From assembly GCA_964483455.1 (NCBI GenBank), contig CAZACK010000019.1, forward strand, positions 1-64,000: a stretch of DNA of 64,000 nucleotides, read 5' to 3'. Origin of the DNA: CAYZJD01 sp964483455 (lineage in GTDB: Bacteria > Acidobacteriota > Terriglobia > Bryobacterales > Bryobacteraceae). The position numbers were made by a program, and so were the translations under genes. Below are positions 16,197 through 25,205 of this stretch, in pieces. Below the pieces are notes generated by a model, which was not told where the DNA came from, searched no databases, and saw only the letters and a list, made by a program, of their open reading frames with translations. Within the stretch, counting starts at the first letter, position 1. The number at the start of each line of letters is the position of its first letter.

Positions 16197-18276
16197 ATGA
16201 GGGGCAATTCCGCGGCAGTGGCTCTCGCCTGTCTCCCTCTTCCCGCCGACACCGGCCGGCGCTCAGGCGGTCACCTTCACCGAGCACATCGCGCCGATCC
16301 TCTTCGTCAACTGCACCAAGTGCCACCGTCCCGGCGAGGCCGCTCCGTTCCCACTGATGAGCTACGAGGACGCGCGGGTGCGCGGCCCGCTGATCGCCTC
16401 CGTCACCAGCGCCCGGCGGATGCCGCCGTGGAAGCCCGAGCCCGGTTTCACCGAATACCAGGGCGAGAGGCGGCTCACCGGCGAGCAGATCGATCTGATC
16501 CGCCAGTGGGTCGAACAAGGCATGCCCGAGGGCGATCCGGGCAAACTCCCGCCGCTGCCGGAATTTCCGGCCGACTGGTATCTCGGCCAGCCCGACCTGG
16601 TCGCCCAAATGCCCGAGCCGTTCGATGTGCCCGCCGGCGGCCCCGATCTCTACTGGAACTTCGTCCTGCCGCTGAACCTCCCGGAGGACCGATGGGTCAG
16701 CGCCATCGAGGTACGCCCCGGCGTCCGCGGCGTCGTCCATCACGTGCTGGTGTTCACCGACACCACCGGCGCCGCACGCCGCGCCGACGCCGCCGACCCG
16801 CTGGTCGGCTTTTCCGGCCTGCTGCCGGTTTCGCCGGACCTCAGCCTGGCGGAACTCGTGGACATCATCGCCGGCAAGGGCTCTATCGGGACCCTAGGAG
16901 GATGGGTGCCGGGCACGTACCCGTCGCGCCTTCCGGAAGGGCTCGCCATGCGCGTTCCCAAGGGCGCCGACCTCGTCCTCCAGACCCACTTCCACCCCAA
17001 CGGCCAGCCGCAGCGGGAAACAACGGTCATCGGCCTCTACTTCGCCAAGAGCCCGCCGCAGCGCACCCTCGTCACCCTCCAGACTCCGGCGCTGTTCGGA
17101 TCGCTTTGGGGAATCGACATCCCCGCCGGCGAGCCAAGCTACCTCGTCCGCGACTCCTTCGTTCTCCCCATCGATGTCGACGCCGTGGACGTTCAGGCAC
17201 ACGCGCACTACCTGGCCCGGGACGTCAGGCTCACGGCGACGCTGCCGGGCGGCGAAGTCCGCGTGCTGCTCTGGATCAGCGACTGGGAACTCGACTGGCA
17301 GGACCGCTACGTCTTCCAAGAGTTCATCCGGCTGCCCGCGGGCACGAGGCTCGACGCCGAGATCCGCTACGACAACTCGGCCGGCAATCCGCACAATCCG
17401 TTCAATCCTCCGATCCGCGTGGAGTGGGGCGAGGAATCGACCGACGAGATGGGCACGCTCATCCTCACGGCGGTTCCGGCGCGTGAAGCAGACTTGCCGG
17501 TTCTGTACGCCGCGCTTCTCGCGCAGGCGCTTTTTCCGATCCCGCGGGATCCAAGCCTGCCGAGCCTGATCAGTTCGGGGGTCGTGGACGGGGCCGGCGC
17601 GCGCTACGGTCCTCTTGTCCCGGGCAAGATCATCGTCCTCTACGGCGACGGGCTCGGGCCACCGGAACTGACGCACCTCCGGCTCGATGCGGACTCCCGC
17701 GTCGCCGCCGAACTCGCCGGCACGCGCGTCCGGATCAACGGCACGCCGGCCCCGCTGATCTACGCATCCGCGGGGCAGACCGCGGCGATCGTGCCATACG
17801 ATCTCGACGGCCGGAGCGGTGCGCAACTCGAGGTCGAATACAACGGCAGGCGCTCCCATCTCATCGCCTTTCCGGTGGCCGCCGCTGCTCCCTCGCTGTT
17901 CACTACGGACTACACGGGCCGCGGCCAGGCCGCCGCGCTCAACCAGGACGGGATCACCGGAAACGGCGCCGCGAACCCGGCGGAGAGAGGCTCGATCGTC
18001 TCGCTGTTCGCCACCGGCGAAGGCCAGACCGATCCGCCCGGCGTGGACGGGCAACTCGCTTTCGGAGTTCTGCCCAAGCCGCGCTGGCCTGTGACGGCGC
18101 AAGTCGCCGGCCAGCCCGCCGAGGTCCAGTACGCGGGCGGCGCGCCCACGCTGGTCGCCGGCGTGATGCAGGTCAATGTCCGGGTGCCCGCGGACACCCC
18201 GAGCGGCAACGTGCCGGTCAAGATCTTCATGGGCGGCGCCAGCAGCCAGGACGGCGTCACCATCGTGGTGAAGTGA
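16197..18276 (+). CDS. Secreted heme/copper-monooxygenase-like protein with Solibacter C-terminal domain
   Basis: The ATG at 16197 starts a signal peptide (MRGNSAAVALACLPLPA), but the rest continues one frame over from about 16255, so either the base sequence or the gene has a shift there; the intact part is open from 16201 with first ATG at 16357. Order: one heme c site NCTKCH, then the type II copper, ascorbate-dependent monooxygenase fold with HHVLVF, QTHFHPNG and HAHYLARD as copper ligands (PHM-like), then about 430-639 a domain typical of Solibacter proteins (RYGPLVPGKIIVLYGDGLGP, NPAERGSIVSLFATGEGQT). Probably periplasmic or extracellular oxidative enzyme; substrate unknown. Confidence 0.8.
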
Positions 18277-18282
18277 CTCGGT

Positions 18283-18312
18283 TTGACTCCGCTCCATGCG
18301 GTGCGCTATCCT
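18283..18312 (+). promoter_or_regulatory. Sigma-70 type promoter of rpsT
   Basis: TTGACT (18283-18288), an 18-bp spacer, and TATCCT (18307-18312) lie 28 bp before the rpsT ATG; a GGAAG Shine-Dalgarno follows at about 18329. Confidence 0.6.
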
Positions 18313-18340
18313 GTTGAAAAAGCTCACGGAAGAACATTAG

Positions 18341-18607
18341 ATGGCGAATACTGTCTCAGCCTTGAAGCGCGCCCGTCAGGAAGAGCGGCGCACGGAATTC
18401 AATCGCGTCCGGAAGACGAAACTCCGGCACCAGATCCGCACGATGCGCCAGTTGCTCGACAAGAAGGACGCGGCCGGCGCAAAGGCGGCGGTTCCGCGCA
18501 CCTTCTCCGTTATCGACCGCGCGGCGAAGTGGGGCATCATCAAGAAGAACACCGCGGCGCGCTACAAATCGCGGCTCACGGTGCGCTTGAAGGCGCTGGC
18601 GGGTTAA
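18341..18607 (+). CDS. rpsT: 30S ribosomal protein S20
   Basis: An 88-residue basic protein with the full S20 pattern: ANTVSALKRARQEERR at the start, KTKLRHQIRTMRQLLDKKDA, and the conserved KWGIIKKNTAARYKSRL end. It binds 16S rRNA in the body of the small subunit. Single gene with its own promoter, convergent with holA, as often seen in bacteria where rpsT neighbours holA. Confidence 0.98.
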   Translation: MANTVSALKRARQEERRTEFNRVRKTKLRHQIRTMRQLLDKKDAAGAKAAVPRTFSVIDRAAKWGIIKKNTAARYKSRLTVRLKALAG

Positions 18608-18622
18608 CTACAAAACCTTTCT

Positions 18623-18642
18623 GGCCGCCGATGAACGCCGAT
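18623..18642 (+). repeat. Dispersed intergenic repeat, copy 1
   Basis: GGCCGCCGATGAACGCCGAT, found exactly again at 35927-35946 and in altered form at 55944-55966 and, inverted, at 56061-56083. Confidence 0.7.
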
Positions 18643-18735
18643 AGGTCTTGAGCATCGGCATCAGCCGACGGCTTTCACTTCCTGCCACCGACTCAAGAGG
18701 CTGACACCGGCTATCTTGATGATCGGCGCGAAGTG

Positions 18736-19803
18736 CTACCGAATCCCCAGGACGAATTCCTCCATAACGATGCGATCGTCCGGGCGGGCGTCGCGGAGCG
18801 CGAAGTCCGTCTCGAAGATCTTGCGAAGAATCTCTTCGATCTCCGACTTCGTGAAGATGGAGGCGGTGTTCAGGATCTGCTCGGCCTTCCCGCGCCAGAC
18901 CGGGCGGCCCGGCCGCGAAAAGTGATCCTGGACTTGCTGCGCGCCGCGTAATCCCGCCTCTTTGGCGATCAACGCCATGCGGAAGTGCGTCGCCAGGAAG
19001 CTGAGCGCCAGCGGCAGGTACTCGCCCTGGCGCACGAGGAGGTGGAGCAGCTCCAGCGCGCGGCGGCGGTCGCGGCGGCCGAGCGCATCCACCAGCACGA
19101 AAATGCTGGAGGCGCTGGCGTCGGGAACCAGCGCCGCGAGATCCTCGGCGCGGACAGTTCCGCCCGCGCCTGCGTACAGCCGGAGCTTCTCGATCTCCGC
19201 CGAGATCCGTAGCCCGTCGTTGCCAAGGGACTCGACCAGCAGGTCCATCGCTTCCTTGTCGATTTGAAGGCCGGCGGCGCGGGCCAGGTCGCGGGCAAGC
19301 TGCCGGGCTTCGAGCGGCTGGAATCGCGGGAATTCCACCACCGCCGGGATCGCCGAGTAGAACTTCCGGACGCGCTCGATCTTCGGCTTGTCCTCGCCTT
19401 CGAACTCGTGACGGGAGGAGTCGAACACCACCGTCACATCGGGCGTCGGATCCTTCAGGTACGCGGCCAGCAGAGCGGTTCCGGATTTCGCGGCCTCGGT
19501 TCCCGACTCGTCGTCACCGGACGCCGCCTTGCCTTTGGGCAGCGCCGCCTCGGCGCTCGAAACCCAGAGCGCGCGGCGCGGCGCGAACAGCGAGAGCGAT
19601 CGCGCGTCGTCGAGCACTTCGCTGAGCGACTTCTCGTCGAGGTCGTGCCTGACGAAGCCCTCTTCGCGCTCCTCCGCCGGCAGGACTTTGTCCACGAGCG
19701 CCCGGCGGCACAGCTCGCGCCGGTAGGGCTCTGGTCCGAGGAACAGGTAGACCGCCGCAGGCTTCTGCGTGCGGATATGGCCGAGGAATTGATCGGGAGT
19801 CAT
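18736..19803 (-). CDS. holA: DNA polymerase III subunit delta
   Basis: About 355 residues from ATG 19803 (MTPDQFLGHIRTQKPAAVYL); the frame is open further upstream but that part overlaps lptE. Seen: VYLFLGPEPYRRELCRRAL of the clamp-loader AAA+-like N-domain and LVDALGRRDRRRALELLHLL plus QGEYLPLALSFLATHFRM in the C-terminal collar. Delta opens the beta sliding clamp. It lacks Walker motifs, as expected for HolA. Last gene of the psd-pssA-asd-lptE-holA run, starting 4 bp after the lptE stop. Confidence 0.95.
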   Translation of the reverse strand: MTPDQFLGHIRTQKPAAVYLFLGPEPYRRELCRRALVDKVLPAEEREEGFVRHDLDEKSLSEVLDDARSLSLFAPRRALWVSSAEAALPKGKAASGDDESGTEAAKSGTALLAAYLKDPTPDVTVVFDSSRHEFEGEDKPKIERVRKFYSAIPAVVEFPRFQPLEARQLARDLARAAGLQIDKEAMDLLVESLGNDGLRISAEIEKLRLYAGAGGTVRAEDLAALVPDASASSIFVLVDALGRRDRRRALELLHLLVRQGEYLPLALSFLATHFRMALIAKEAGLRGAQQVQDHFSRPGRPVWRGKAEQILNTASIFTKSEIEEILRKIFETDFALRDARPDDRIVMEEFVLGIR

Positions 19804-19807
19804 CCGC

Positions 19808-20323
19808 TCAGAACTTCTCCAGCACCGCGCTGACCACGCTGCGGGCGACATCGCGGCTGAGGCGGTCGAGGGCCATGTCGCTTTCGTCGTAGTAGGACTG
19901 CGGGTCGGCGCTGATTTCGTACCGCTCCCGGAACTCCATGTTCCGGCGCTCGTAGAGCACGGCGCCGCCGGTCCGCTCGCGCAGGACGACGGTGAGAATG
20001 ACGCTGAGCTGGACGGCGCTGGCGCGGCCGGTGGCGGGATCGAAGATCGTCGGATAGGCGTTGTAGTTCGTCACCGTGCCGTGGAGCACGGCGTCGGCCG
20101 CTTCGGGATCGGAGACGATGGCGTAGCGCGTGCGGGAGAGGAACTCCCGCGCGATCGCCGCCGGCAGGCGGTCAGTGAGCTTGTAGCGGATGGTGACGTT
20201 CTGAAAGGCCGGGACGGCGATGGTCCGGATGTTCTTGGGCAGCAGGTCGGCGCGCCCGCCAACGTGGTAACCGCAGCCTCCGAGGGCGCAGGCGGCCAGC
20301 GCCGCCGCCATCCGCGGGATCAT
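19808..20323 (-). CDS. lptE: LPS-assembly lipoprotein LptE
   Basis: A 171-residue lipoprotein: signal peptide with lipobox ALGGCGYHVGG (lipidated Cys17). The rest, with KNIRTIAVPAFQNVTIRYKL, REFLSRTRYAIVSDPEAAD, and VQLSVILTVVLRER, has the LptE/RlpB pattern. LptE plugs the LptD barrel that inserts LPS in the outer membrane. The gene next to holA is the usual bacterial arrangement. Its ATG overlaps the upstream stop by 4 bp. Confidence 0.93.
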   Translation of the reverse strand: MIPRMAAALAACALGGCGYHVGGRADLLPKNIRTIAVPAFQNVTIRYKLTDRLPAAIAREFLSRTRYAIVSDPEAADAVLHGTVTNYNAYPTIFDPATGRASAVQLSVILTVVLRERTGGAVLYERRNMEFRERYEISADPQSYYDESDMALDRLSRDVARSVVSAVLEKF

Positions 20324-21339
20324 GCTCCCACGTCCCGGTCCCGGGCGGGCTGGAGCGAGCGCGCCACGGCGATCGCGTTCTCCGCCATAAGGCGGAGGTT
20401 GTCGGCAACCGCCCAGAGCCAGCAGGCGCGGGGATCGTTGCGGTCGGTGGCGATGGCGCCGACGGCGATGCCGCTTTGCTCGGCGATGCCGACGTTGGTG
20501 GGAGGCTCGAGGTCGCCGGCGCGCACGTCGATCTGCTCGCAGGACAAGGCGCGGGCGAAGGCGCCGAGGTCGGGCGGCTCCTCGAATTCCAGGTGCACCG
20601 ACATGCTGTAGCCGTGGAACACCGGCGCCTGCACCAAGCGAAGCGACGGCAAGGGGATTCGGCGATTGCTCAGCGAGAGCAGGGAAGCGAGATGCCGTTC
20701 GATGCGCAGCTCGACCGTCTCCAGCGCCTCCGGCGCCTCGCTGCCGTAGCGGGCCAGAAGGTTGAAGCCGAGCTGGGCGTCGAAGATCTCCTTCGGCAGG
20801 CTCTTGAACGAGAGCAGATTCACCGTTTGTTTCTGAAGCTCGTCGATCCCACGGCGGCCGCGCTCGCTGGCCGGCTCGAAGACGAGGGCGAGGGAGCGGC
20901 GAATGGGTTGGAAGGCGCTCGCGCGCTCGAGCAGCATCGCCAGCGCGATGGCCGCCGGGTGAGCGATCACGTGGATGGCGCCGGGGGGCGGTTCGTACCC
21001 GGGAGGCTCCGCTGATGGAGCGCGGAGGCGGGCCGGCGGTTCGTCCTCGCCGGCGTAGGTCAGGTCGATAAGCGCCGTCCCGGCTTGCACCAGCGCGCGG
21101 GCGCGACGGCTGGACAGCGCCGAGCCGGCCAGAAACGCGATGCGCGCCCCGCGGAGCGCCTCCTCGTCGAGCGGGGTGATGATCGTCGGCTCGCCGTCCT
21201 GCTCGGTGAGCGTCGAGGAGTCCTCATCGACGCCGACGAGCTTGACCGCCAGCGCGAGGCCGGATTGGGGAAGCAGTTCGCGCAGCTCCCGCCCAATCAG
21301 GGACTCACCGCCGACAATGGCCACGCTCTCGCGCTTCAT
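20320..21339 (-). CDS. Aspartate-semialdehyde dehydrogenase-like protein lacking the catalytic Cys
   Basis: A 339-residue homologue of ASD: N-terminal nucleotide-binding ESVAIVGGESLIGRELRELL, and a C-terminal dimerisation domain with QAPVFHGYSMSVHLEFEEP. Where true ASDs have the nucleophile (xNPxCxxT or SNASCTTN), this protein reads IAHPAAIALAMLL, so the Cys is replaced by Ala. It resembles the USG-1 group of inactive ASD paralogues. It is locked in the operon with pssA (5 bp upstream) and lptE (4-bp overlap), so a structural or regulatory role is likelier than lysine/threonine biosynthesis. Confidence 0.85.
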   Translation of the reverse strand: MKRESVAIVGGESLIGRELRELLPQSGLALAVKLVGVDEDSSTLTEQDGEPTIITPLDEEALRGARIAFLAGSALSSRRARALVQAGTALIDLTYAGEDEPPARLRAPSAEPPGYEPPPGAIHVIAHPAAIALAMLLERASAFQPIRRSLALVFEPASERGRRGIDELQKQTVNLLSFKSLPKEIFDAQLGFNLLARYGSEAPEALETVELRIERHLASLLSLSNRRIPLPSLRLVQAPVFHGYSMSVHLEFEEPPDLGAFARALSCEQIDVRAGDLEPPTNVGIAEQSGIAVGAIATDRNDPRACWLWAVADNLRLMAENAIAVARSLQPARDRDVGA

Positions 21340-21343
21340 CAGA

Positions 21344-22231
21344 CTATCCGAACTGCCGTTCCGGCTGCGGCTGCGCCGGGCGGAGGCGCCGCCGGATGAT
21401 GCCGCCGATGCGGACGGCGATGCCGCTGCCGACGTAGGTGGTCGCCATGGCGAGCAGCACCGGCTGGGAGAAGTTCCAGATGAGATAGAAGAGCCCGCCC
21501 CACAGGATCACGGTGAGGGGCGAGTGCGGGCGGAGAAGCTGGATGTCCTTGAAGCTGCGGTAGCGCCACGTGCTCACCATCAGGAAACTCAGCAGGGCTA
21601 GCAAGGCGAGCCAGCCGATCGAGAGCGGCCAGTATTCGACCGGCACACAATCGGCGCCGTAGACCACCGCGGCCACCATCGCCGCCGCTGCCGGAATCGG
21701 AAGGCCGACGAAGTACTTCCGGTCGGGCCGGCCGGGATTCTTGGGGACCGGGTTCTTCTGGACGTTGAAGCGAGCCAGACGGACGGCGCCGCAGACCAGG
21801 AACAGGAACGCGACAAAGTAGCCGATACGCCGCAGATAGTCGCGGGTGAGAGGATCCACCGTGCCGTCGACGAATTGCACGCCCCAGGCCAGCGCCAGCA
21901 CCGCCGGGGCGACGCCGAAGGTGATGACGTCGGCCAGCGAATCCATTTCCTTGCCGAACTCGCTGGTGGTGTTGGTCATCCTCGCGATGCGTCCGTCGAG
22001 GCCGTCCAGGACCACGGCGACGCCGATGGATTTCGCGGCAATCTCGAAGTGCGGATTGCTGCCAAGGTCCCCGCCGATCGCCATCAGAGCGCCTTGAAAG
22101 GACTTGACGATCGACAGGAAGCCGAGGAAGACGTTGCCGGCGGTGAACAGGGTCGGAAGAGCGTAGGCGGCGCGTCTTCTGCCGGGCGAGCGCCGTCCGA
22201 TCAGCCGGTCGTGGAGGTTCAGTTTGCCCAC
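21344..22231 (-). CDS. pssA: CDP-diacylglycerol--serine O-phosphatidyltransferase
   Basis: About 295 residues from GTG 22231 (VGKLNLHDRLIGRRS), overlapping the psd stop by 13 bp; the longer upstream frame overlaps psd and was rejected. The CDP-alcohol phosphotransferase signature DGxxAR...G...D...D is present as LDGLDGRIARMTNTTSEFG then KEMDSLADVITFG. About six to eight membrane helices follow (IGYFVAFLFLVCGAVRLARF and others). It makes phosphatidylserine, the substrate of the Psd encoded just upstream. Confidence 0.96.
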   Translation of the reverse strand: MGKLNLHDRLIGRRSPGRRRAAYALPTLFTAGNVFLGFLSIVKSFQGALMAIGGDLGSNPHFEIAAKSIGVAVVLDGLDGRIARMTNTTSEFGKEMDSLADVITFGVAPAVLALAWGVQFVDGTVDPLTRDYLRRIGYFVAFLFLVCGAVRLARFNVQKNPVPKNPGRPDRKYFVGLPIPAAAAMVAAVVYGADCVPVEYWPLSIGWLALLALLSFLMVSTWRYRSFKDIQLLRPHSPLTVILWGGLFYLIWNFSQPVLLAMATTYVGSGIAVRIGGIIRRRLRPAQPQPERQFG

Positions 22232-22890
22232 AAGCGCTCCATGCGGTCCGGCGAGGCCAGGCTTGCTTCGGCGACGAGCACTCCGGCGACATCGCGTCGC
22301 CGCGCCAGCACGCTCGATCCGGCCTGCACCCGCTCCCCCTCGCGGACCACGACCTGCCACTCCGGACCCAACAGCACATCCACCCGCGAGCCGAACTTGA
22401 TCAGGCCGATGCGTTCGCCGATCGCGACCCGGTCGCCGGGCTTCTTTGTGCAGACGATGCGGCGCGCGATGAGGCCGGCGATCTGCTTGAACACGACGCG
22501 CGTTCCGGGGCCGTCGATGGTGACGGTGTTCTGCTCGTTCTGCTCGGAGGCTTCCGCTTTACTGGCGACCAGGAACCGGCCGCGGCGGTACTCGACATCC
22601 GCGATGGAGCCACCGATCGGAGCGCGATTGACGTGGACATCGAACACGTTCAGGAAGATGCTGATGCGGGTTTCGGAGGGACCGTTCGTCTTGAGGGCGA
22701 CGATCCTGCCGTCGGCGGGCGACACGGCCACGGGGCCGGCGGGAATCAGCCGCTCCGGGTCTCGAAAGAAGTAGAGGCAGAAGACGGCGAGGATGTACAG
22801 CGGGAGAGCGAACGCGGGCCTGGCGAGCCAGGAAACCAGGAATGCGCCGAGGGCCAGCGCCAGAGCGTAGTAGATGCCGTCTCGTACCAT
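22219..22890 (-). CDS. psd: Phosphatidylserine decarboxylase
   Basis: About 223 residues from ATG 22890 (MVRDGIYYALALALGAFLVS). Short-type PSD with one N-terminal membrane helix pair, VSPADGRIVALK, ISIFLNVFDVHVNRAPI-like segment with the conserved NVHVNR-type His, and the self-cleavage site KFGSRVDVLL, whose Ser becomes the pyruvoyl group. It converts phosphatidylserine to phosphatidylethanolamine. First visible gene of the operon; the scaffold gap begins 78 bp upstream, so earlier genes may be missing. Confidence 0.96.
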   Translation of the reverse strand: MVRDGIYYALALALGAFLVSWLARPAFALPLYILAVFCLYFFRDPERLIPAGPVAVSPADGRIVALKTNGPSETRISIFLNVFDVHVNRAPIGGSIADVEYRRGRFLVASKAEASEQNEQNTVTIDGPGTRVVFKQIAGLIARRIVCTKKPGDRVAIGERIGLIKFGSRVDVLLGPEWQVVVREGERVQAGSSVLARRRDVAGVLVAEASLASPDRMERLWAN

Positions 22891-22968
22891 TCGCCAGCAA
22901 TTATTCTCGCACAGGGAGGTGAAGTCGGCGCCGAAGATCGAAGCGGGAATCACGCTATTGGGTCGCGC

Positions 22969-23068
22969 NNNNNNNNNNNNNNNNNNNNNNNNNNNNNNNN
23001 NNNNNNNNNNNNNNNNNNNNNNNNNNNNNNNNNNNNNNNNNNNNNNNNNNNNNNNNNNNNNNNNNNNN
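22969..23068. other. Scaffold gap of 100 N
   Basis: Exactly one hundred unknown bases, the conventional length for a gap of unknown size. Order across it is inferred by the assembler, and the real missing length may be much larger. Confidence 0.99.
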
Positions 23069-23080
23069 GCTTCCGCGTGT

Positions 23081-23213
23081 TCACCCGCGCGGGGGTTGGA
23101 GGCTCTGTCGCACCAGTTCGGCCAGGGCCTCGCCCAGAGGGATTCCCTTGACGTCCGCCAGGGAACTGGCGACGCGGTGCAGGTCATCAGGAAGGTTCAA
23201 TGGTCGCGCGCAT
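23081..23213 (-). pseudogene. VapB-like antitoxin remnant at the gap edge
   Basis: On the minus strand, TTG at 23200 opens LNLPDDLHRVASSLADVKGI then PLGEALAELVRQSLQPPRG and stop, the ribbon-helix-helix pattern of VapB-like antitoxins. The natural ATG (23211-23213, MRATI...) is one base out of frame, suggesting a frameshift at the start. A GTG overlaps the stop as a possible start of a following VapC-like toxin, which would lie in the gap. Confidence 0.55.
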
Positions 23214-23230
23214 CGTTATGGATGCAGTAA

Positions 23231-23557
23231 TCTCCCGCCGGTTGGACCCAACTGACTCCGCAGAGCACGCCGCCTTCGCCACGCGCAGGCGCACGCTCGG
23301 CATATCGGCCGGCAACGAACCAGGCATTGTACGTGGCGGGCAGTGGAACTAACGAGGTCTGGTTGTTGTCCAACGCGAATGGGCTTGCCGAGAACTCCTG
23401 GACGAGGCTCACTCCCACTGGGACGGCGCCTGCAGGGCGAGGGGACATTGCCGCGAACCCGGCAGCGGCTTACGATCCCGCCGGCGGACGGCTGATCCTG
23501 TTCGGCGGGAAAGGACCGGCAGGGGTGTTCAACGATACGTGGATACTGGCCCCGTAG
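23231..23557 (+). pseudogene. Truncated kelch-repeat fragment
   Basis: An open stretch between a stop at 23228-23230 and TAG at 23555-23557 reads AGWTQLTPQSTPPSPRAGAR, then SAYRPATNQALYVAGSGTNE, VWLLSNANGLAENSWTRLTP, and AAAYDPAGGRLILFGGKGPA. These are two kelch beta-propeller blades of the type normally repeated four to six times in secreted proteins. There is no start codon of merit nor signal peptide, so only the 3' end of a larger gene remains. Confidence 0.65.
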
Positions 23558-23744
23558 GTGGCCAATAGATCTCGCCGCACACAAGGACTTCAGATCCTCT
23601 ACTCCGCTTCGTGCAAAGCGAGCCAGGCGGCCTTGTGCTTTGTTCTGAATGGGATCTTTCGCTGGTGGGGCCGGACGTCGCCTTTCCCCGCCATGCTCAA
23701 ATGGATGCTGGCAGCATGAAACCACTCGTTTGCCGGATCGCCCC

Positions 23745-24542
23745 ATGACCAAGTATCGCTACGAAGAATTCACCTGGCCTGAAATCCGCGAGGCCGTCGC
23801 CGGGAACCGGGTGGCCGTGCTTCCGGTCGGCACCGTCGAGCAGCACGGCCCGCATCTGCCGCTCGTCACCGACGTGCTTACCGCCACGGAGATGTCGCGC
23901 CGCGCGGTGGAGCGCATTCCCGAGGAAGCGATCCTGCTGCCGTCGGTGTATTACGCTTTCAACGAGCACCACCTGGATTTTCCGGGCACCATCGCCGTCG
24001 AAGGCCCGACCTTCATCAACTACGTCACCGACATCGGCAGCAGCCTCGCCCACCACGGCTTCCGGAAGATCCTGCTCGTCAACGGCCATGGCAGCAACGT
24101 GCCGTTTCTCGACATCGCCGCCCGCAACATCACCAACCACACGGAGGCGATCTGCGCCATGGCGCCGTGGTGGAACCTCGTGCCGAAGGAGTTGTTTGCC
24201 GAGCTTCGCGAATCCGCCTGGCCGGGCGGCATGGCGCATGGCTGTGAGCTGGAGACGTCGGTGTTGCTCTATCTCCGCGGCGACCTAGTCCAGTTCGACA
24301 AGGCGCAGCCCGACTTCCCCATCCAGCGCTCGGAGTTCTTCTACTGGGACCTTCAGGCCGCCTCGCCCGTGTTCTTCCAGGAGTTCTTCAGCCGCTACTC
24401 GAGGACGGGAACTCTCGGCGACCCCACGAAGGCCACCGCCGAGAAGGGCCGCCGATTCGTCGAGGCCGTGGTCGAACGGCTGGTCGCCCTCATCCGCGAC
24501 CTGCGCGCCCGCGCCATCGAGCCTCGCGTGGATCACCACTGA
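23745..24542 (+). CDS. Creatininase-family amidohydrolase
   Basis: About 265 residues from ATG 23745 (MTKYRYEEFTWPEIREAVAG). Metal-binding motifs of the family are all present: PVGTVEQHGPHLPLVTDV (Glu, His, Asp), YAFNEHHLDFPGTI, LLVNGHGSNV and GMAHGCELETSVLL. Members hydrolyse cyclic amides such as creatinine or act in cofactor maturation (MftE). No mycofactocin genes are visible here, so the substrate is open. Stands alone, convergent with the HEAT-repeat gene with a 10-bp overlap. Confidence 0.9.
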   Translation: MTKYRYEEFTWPEIREAVAGNRVAVLPVGTVEQHGPHLPLVTDVLTATEMSRRAVERIPEEAILLPSVYYAFNEHHLDFPGTIAVEGPTFINYVTDIGSSLAHHGFRKILLVNGHGSNVPFLDIAARNITNHTEAICAMAPWWNLVPKELFAELRESAWPGGMAHGCELETSVLLYLRGDLVQFDKAQPDFPIQRSEFFYWDLQAASPVFFQEFFSRYSRTGTLGDPTKATAEKGRRFVEAVVERLVALIRDLRARAIEPRVDHH

Positions 24543-25201
24543 CCGAGCTGCGGTGTCTGTGCATCTCTGAACCCCCTAGGCTCGACACTGCTCTTAGCCA
24601 GGAAGCGCTCAGCCTTCTTACGTGTCGCGGGTCTGGAGTTCGCCAACTGGCGGCGAACAAACTCGACGACGCGCCGTTTGCGCCGGAGGTTCGGGAAGAA
24701 CCGGTCGAGCGATAGGACGGCCTGCCCGATCGCGATATTGCGGCACTCGGCTGTTTGGTAGCTGCCGTGCTCCACCTTAAGTACCTCGGTCGCGATGCGC
24801 TCCGCCGGGTCGGGCCTGGCCCCGGCGATCCGGGCGGCGCCGACCGTATTCGCCGCCGTGATCAGAACCGGTCCCGGAACAGGCTGGAAGTACTTCCGAA
24901 AGATCCCGTCGAACCGGCGTTCGGGATCGACGGCCGCGAGGCAGGCGAGGACGCGAATCGCGTCCCACCTCAGGAAGGAGTTGTCGGACTCGATCAGTCG
25001 GGCGATGAAATCCCAGTGAGGGAGCAGCGTCTCGGGATACGTCTCCGCCAGAACGCGCAGGACCTTCGAGCAGCCGTTCTTCACCCGGGGCTCATTCCGC
25101 TCGAGACCCGAGAGCAGGCCGGCCACGAGGGCGGGATTGCCTTCGACCGCGCTCGCCATCCGGCTCGGGTCAAAGGCGAGGCTGGCGATGCGCCCAAGCA
25201 A
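24533..25201 (-). CDS. HEAT-repeat-like hypothetical protein
   Basis: A 222-residue all-helical protein starting at TTG 25201, 4 bp after the aldo/keto reductase stop. Repeat units such as KNGCSKVLRVLAETYPETLL, DNSFLRWDAIRVLACLAAVD and ITAANTVGAARIAG have the HEAT/armadillo pattern. No catalytic residues are evident. Operonic position suggests a link with the aldo/keto reductase and ThuA-like genes, but no function can be assigned. Confidence 0.75.
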   Translation of the reverse strand: MLGRIASLAFDPSRMASAVEGNPALVAGLLSGLERNEPRVKNGCSKVLRVLAETYPETLLPHWDFIARLIESDNSFLRWDAIRVLACLAAVDPERRFDGIFRKYFQPVPGPVLITAANTVGAARIAGARPDPAERIATEVLKVEHGSYQTAECRNIAIGQAVLSLDRFFPNLRRKRRVVEFVRRQLANSRPATRKKAERFLAKSSVEPRGFRDAQTPQLGQW

Positions 25202-25205
25202 ACGC

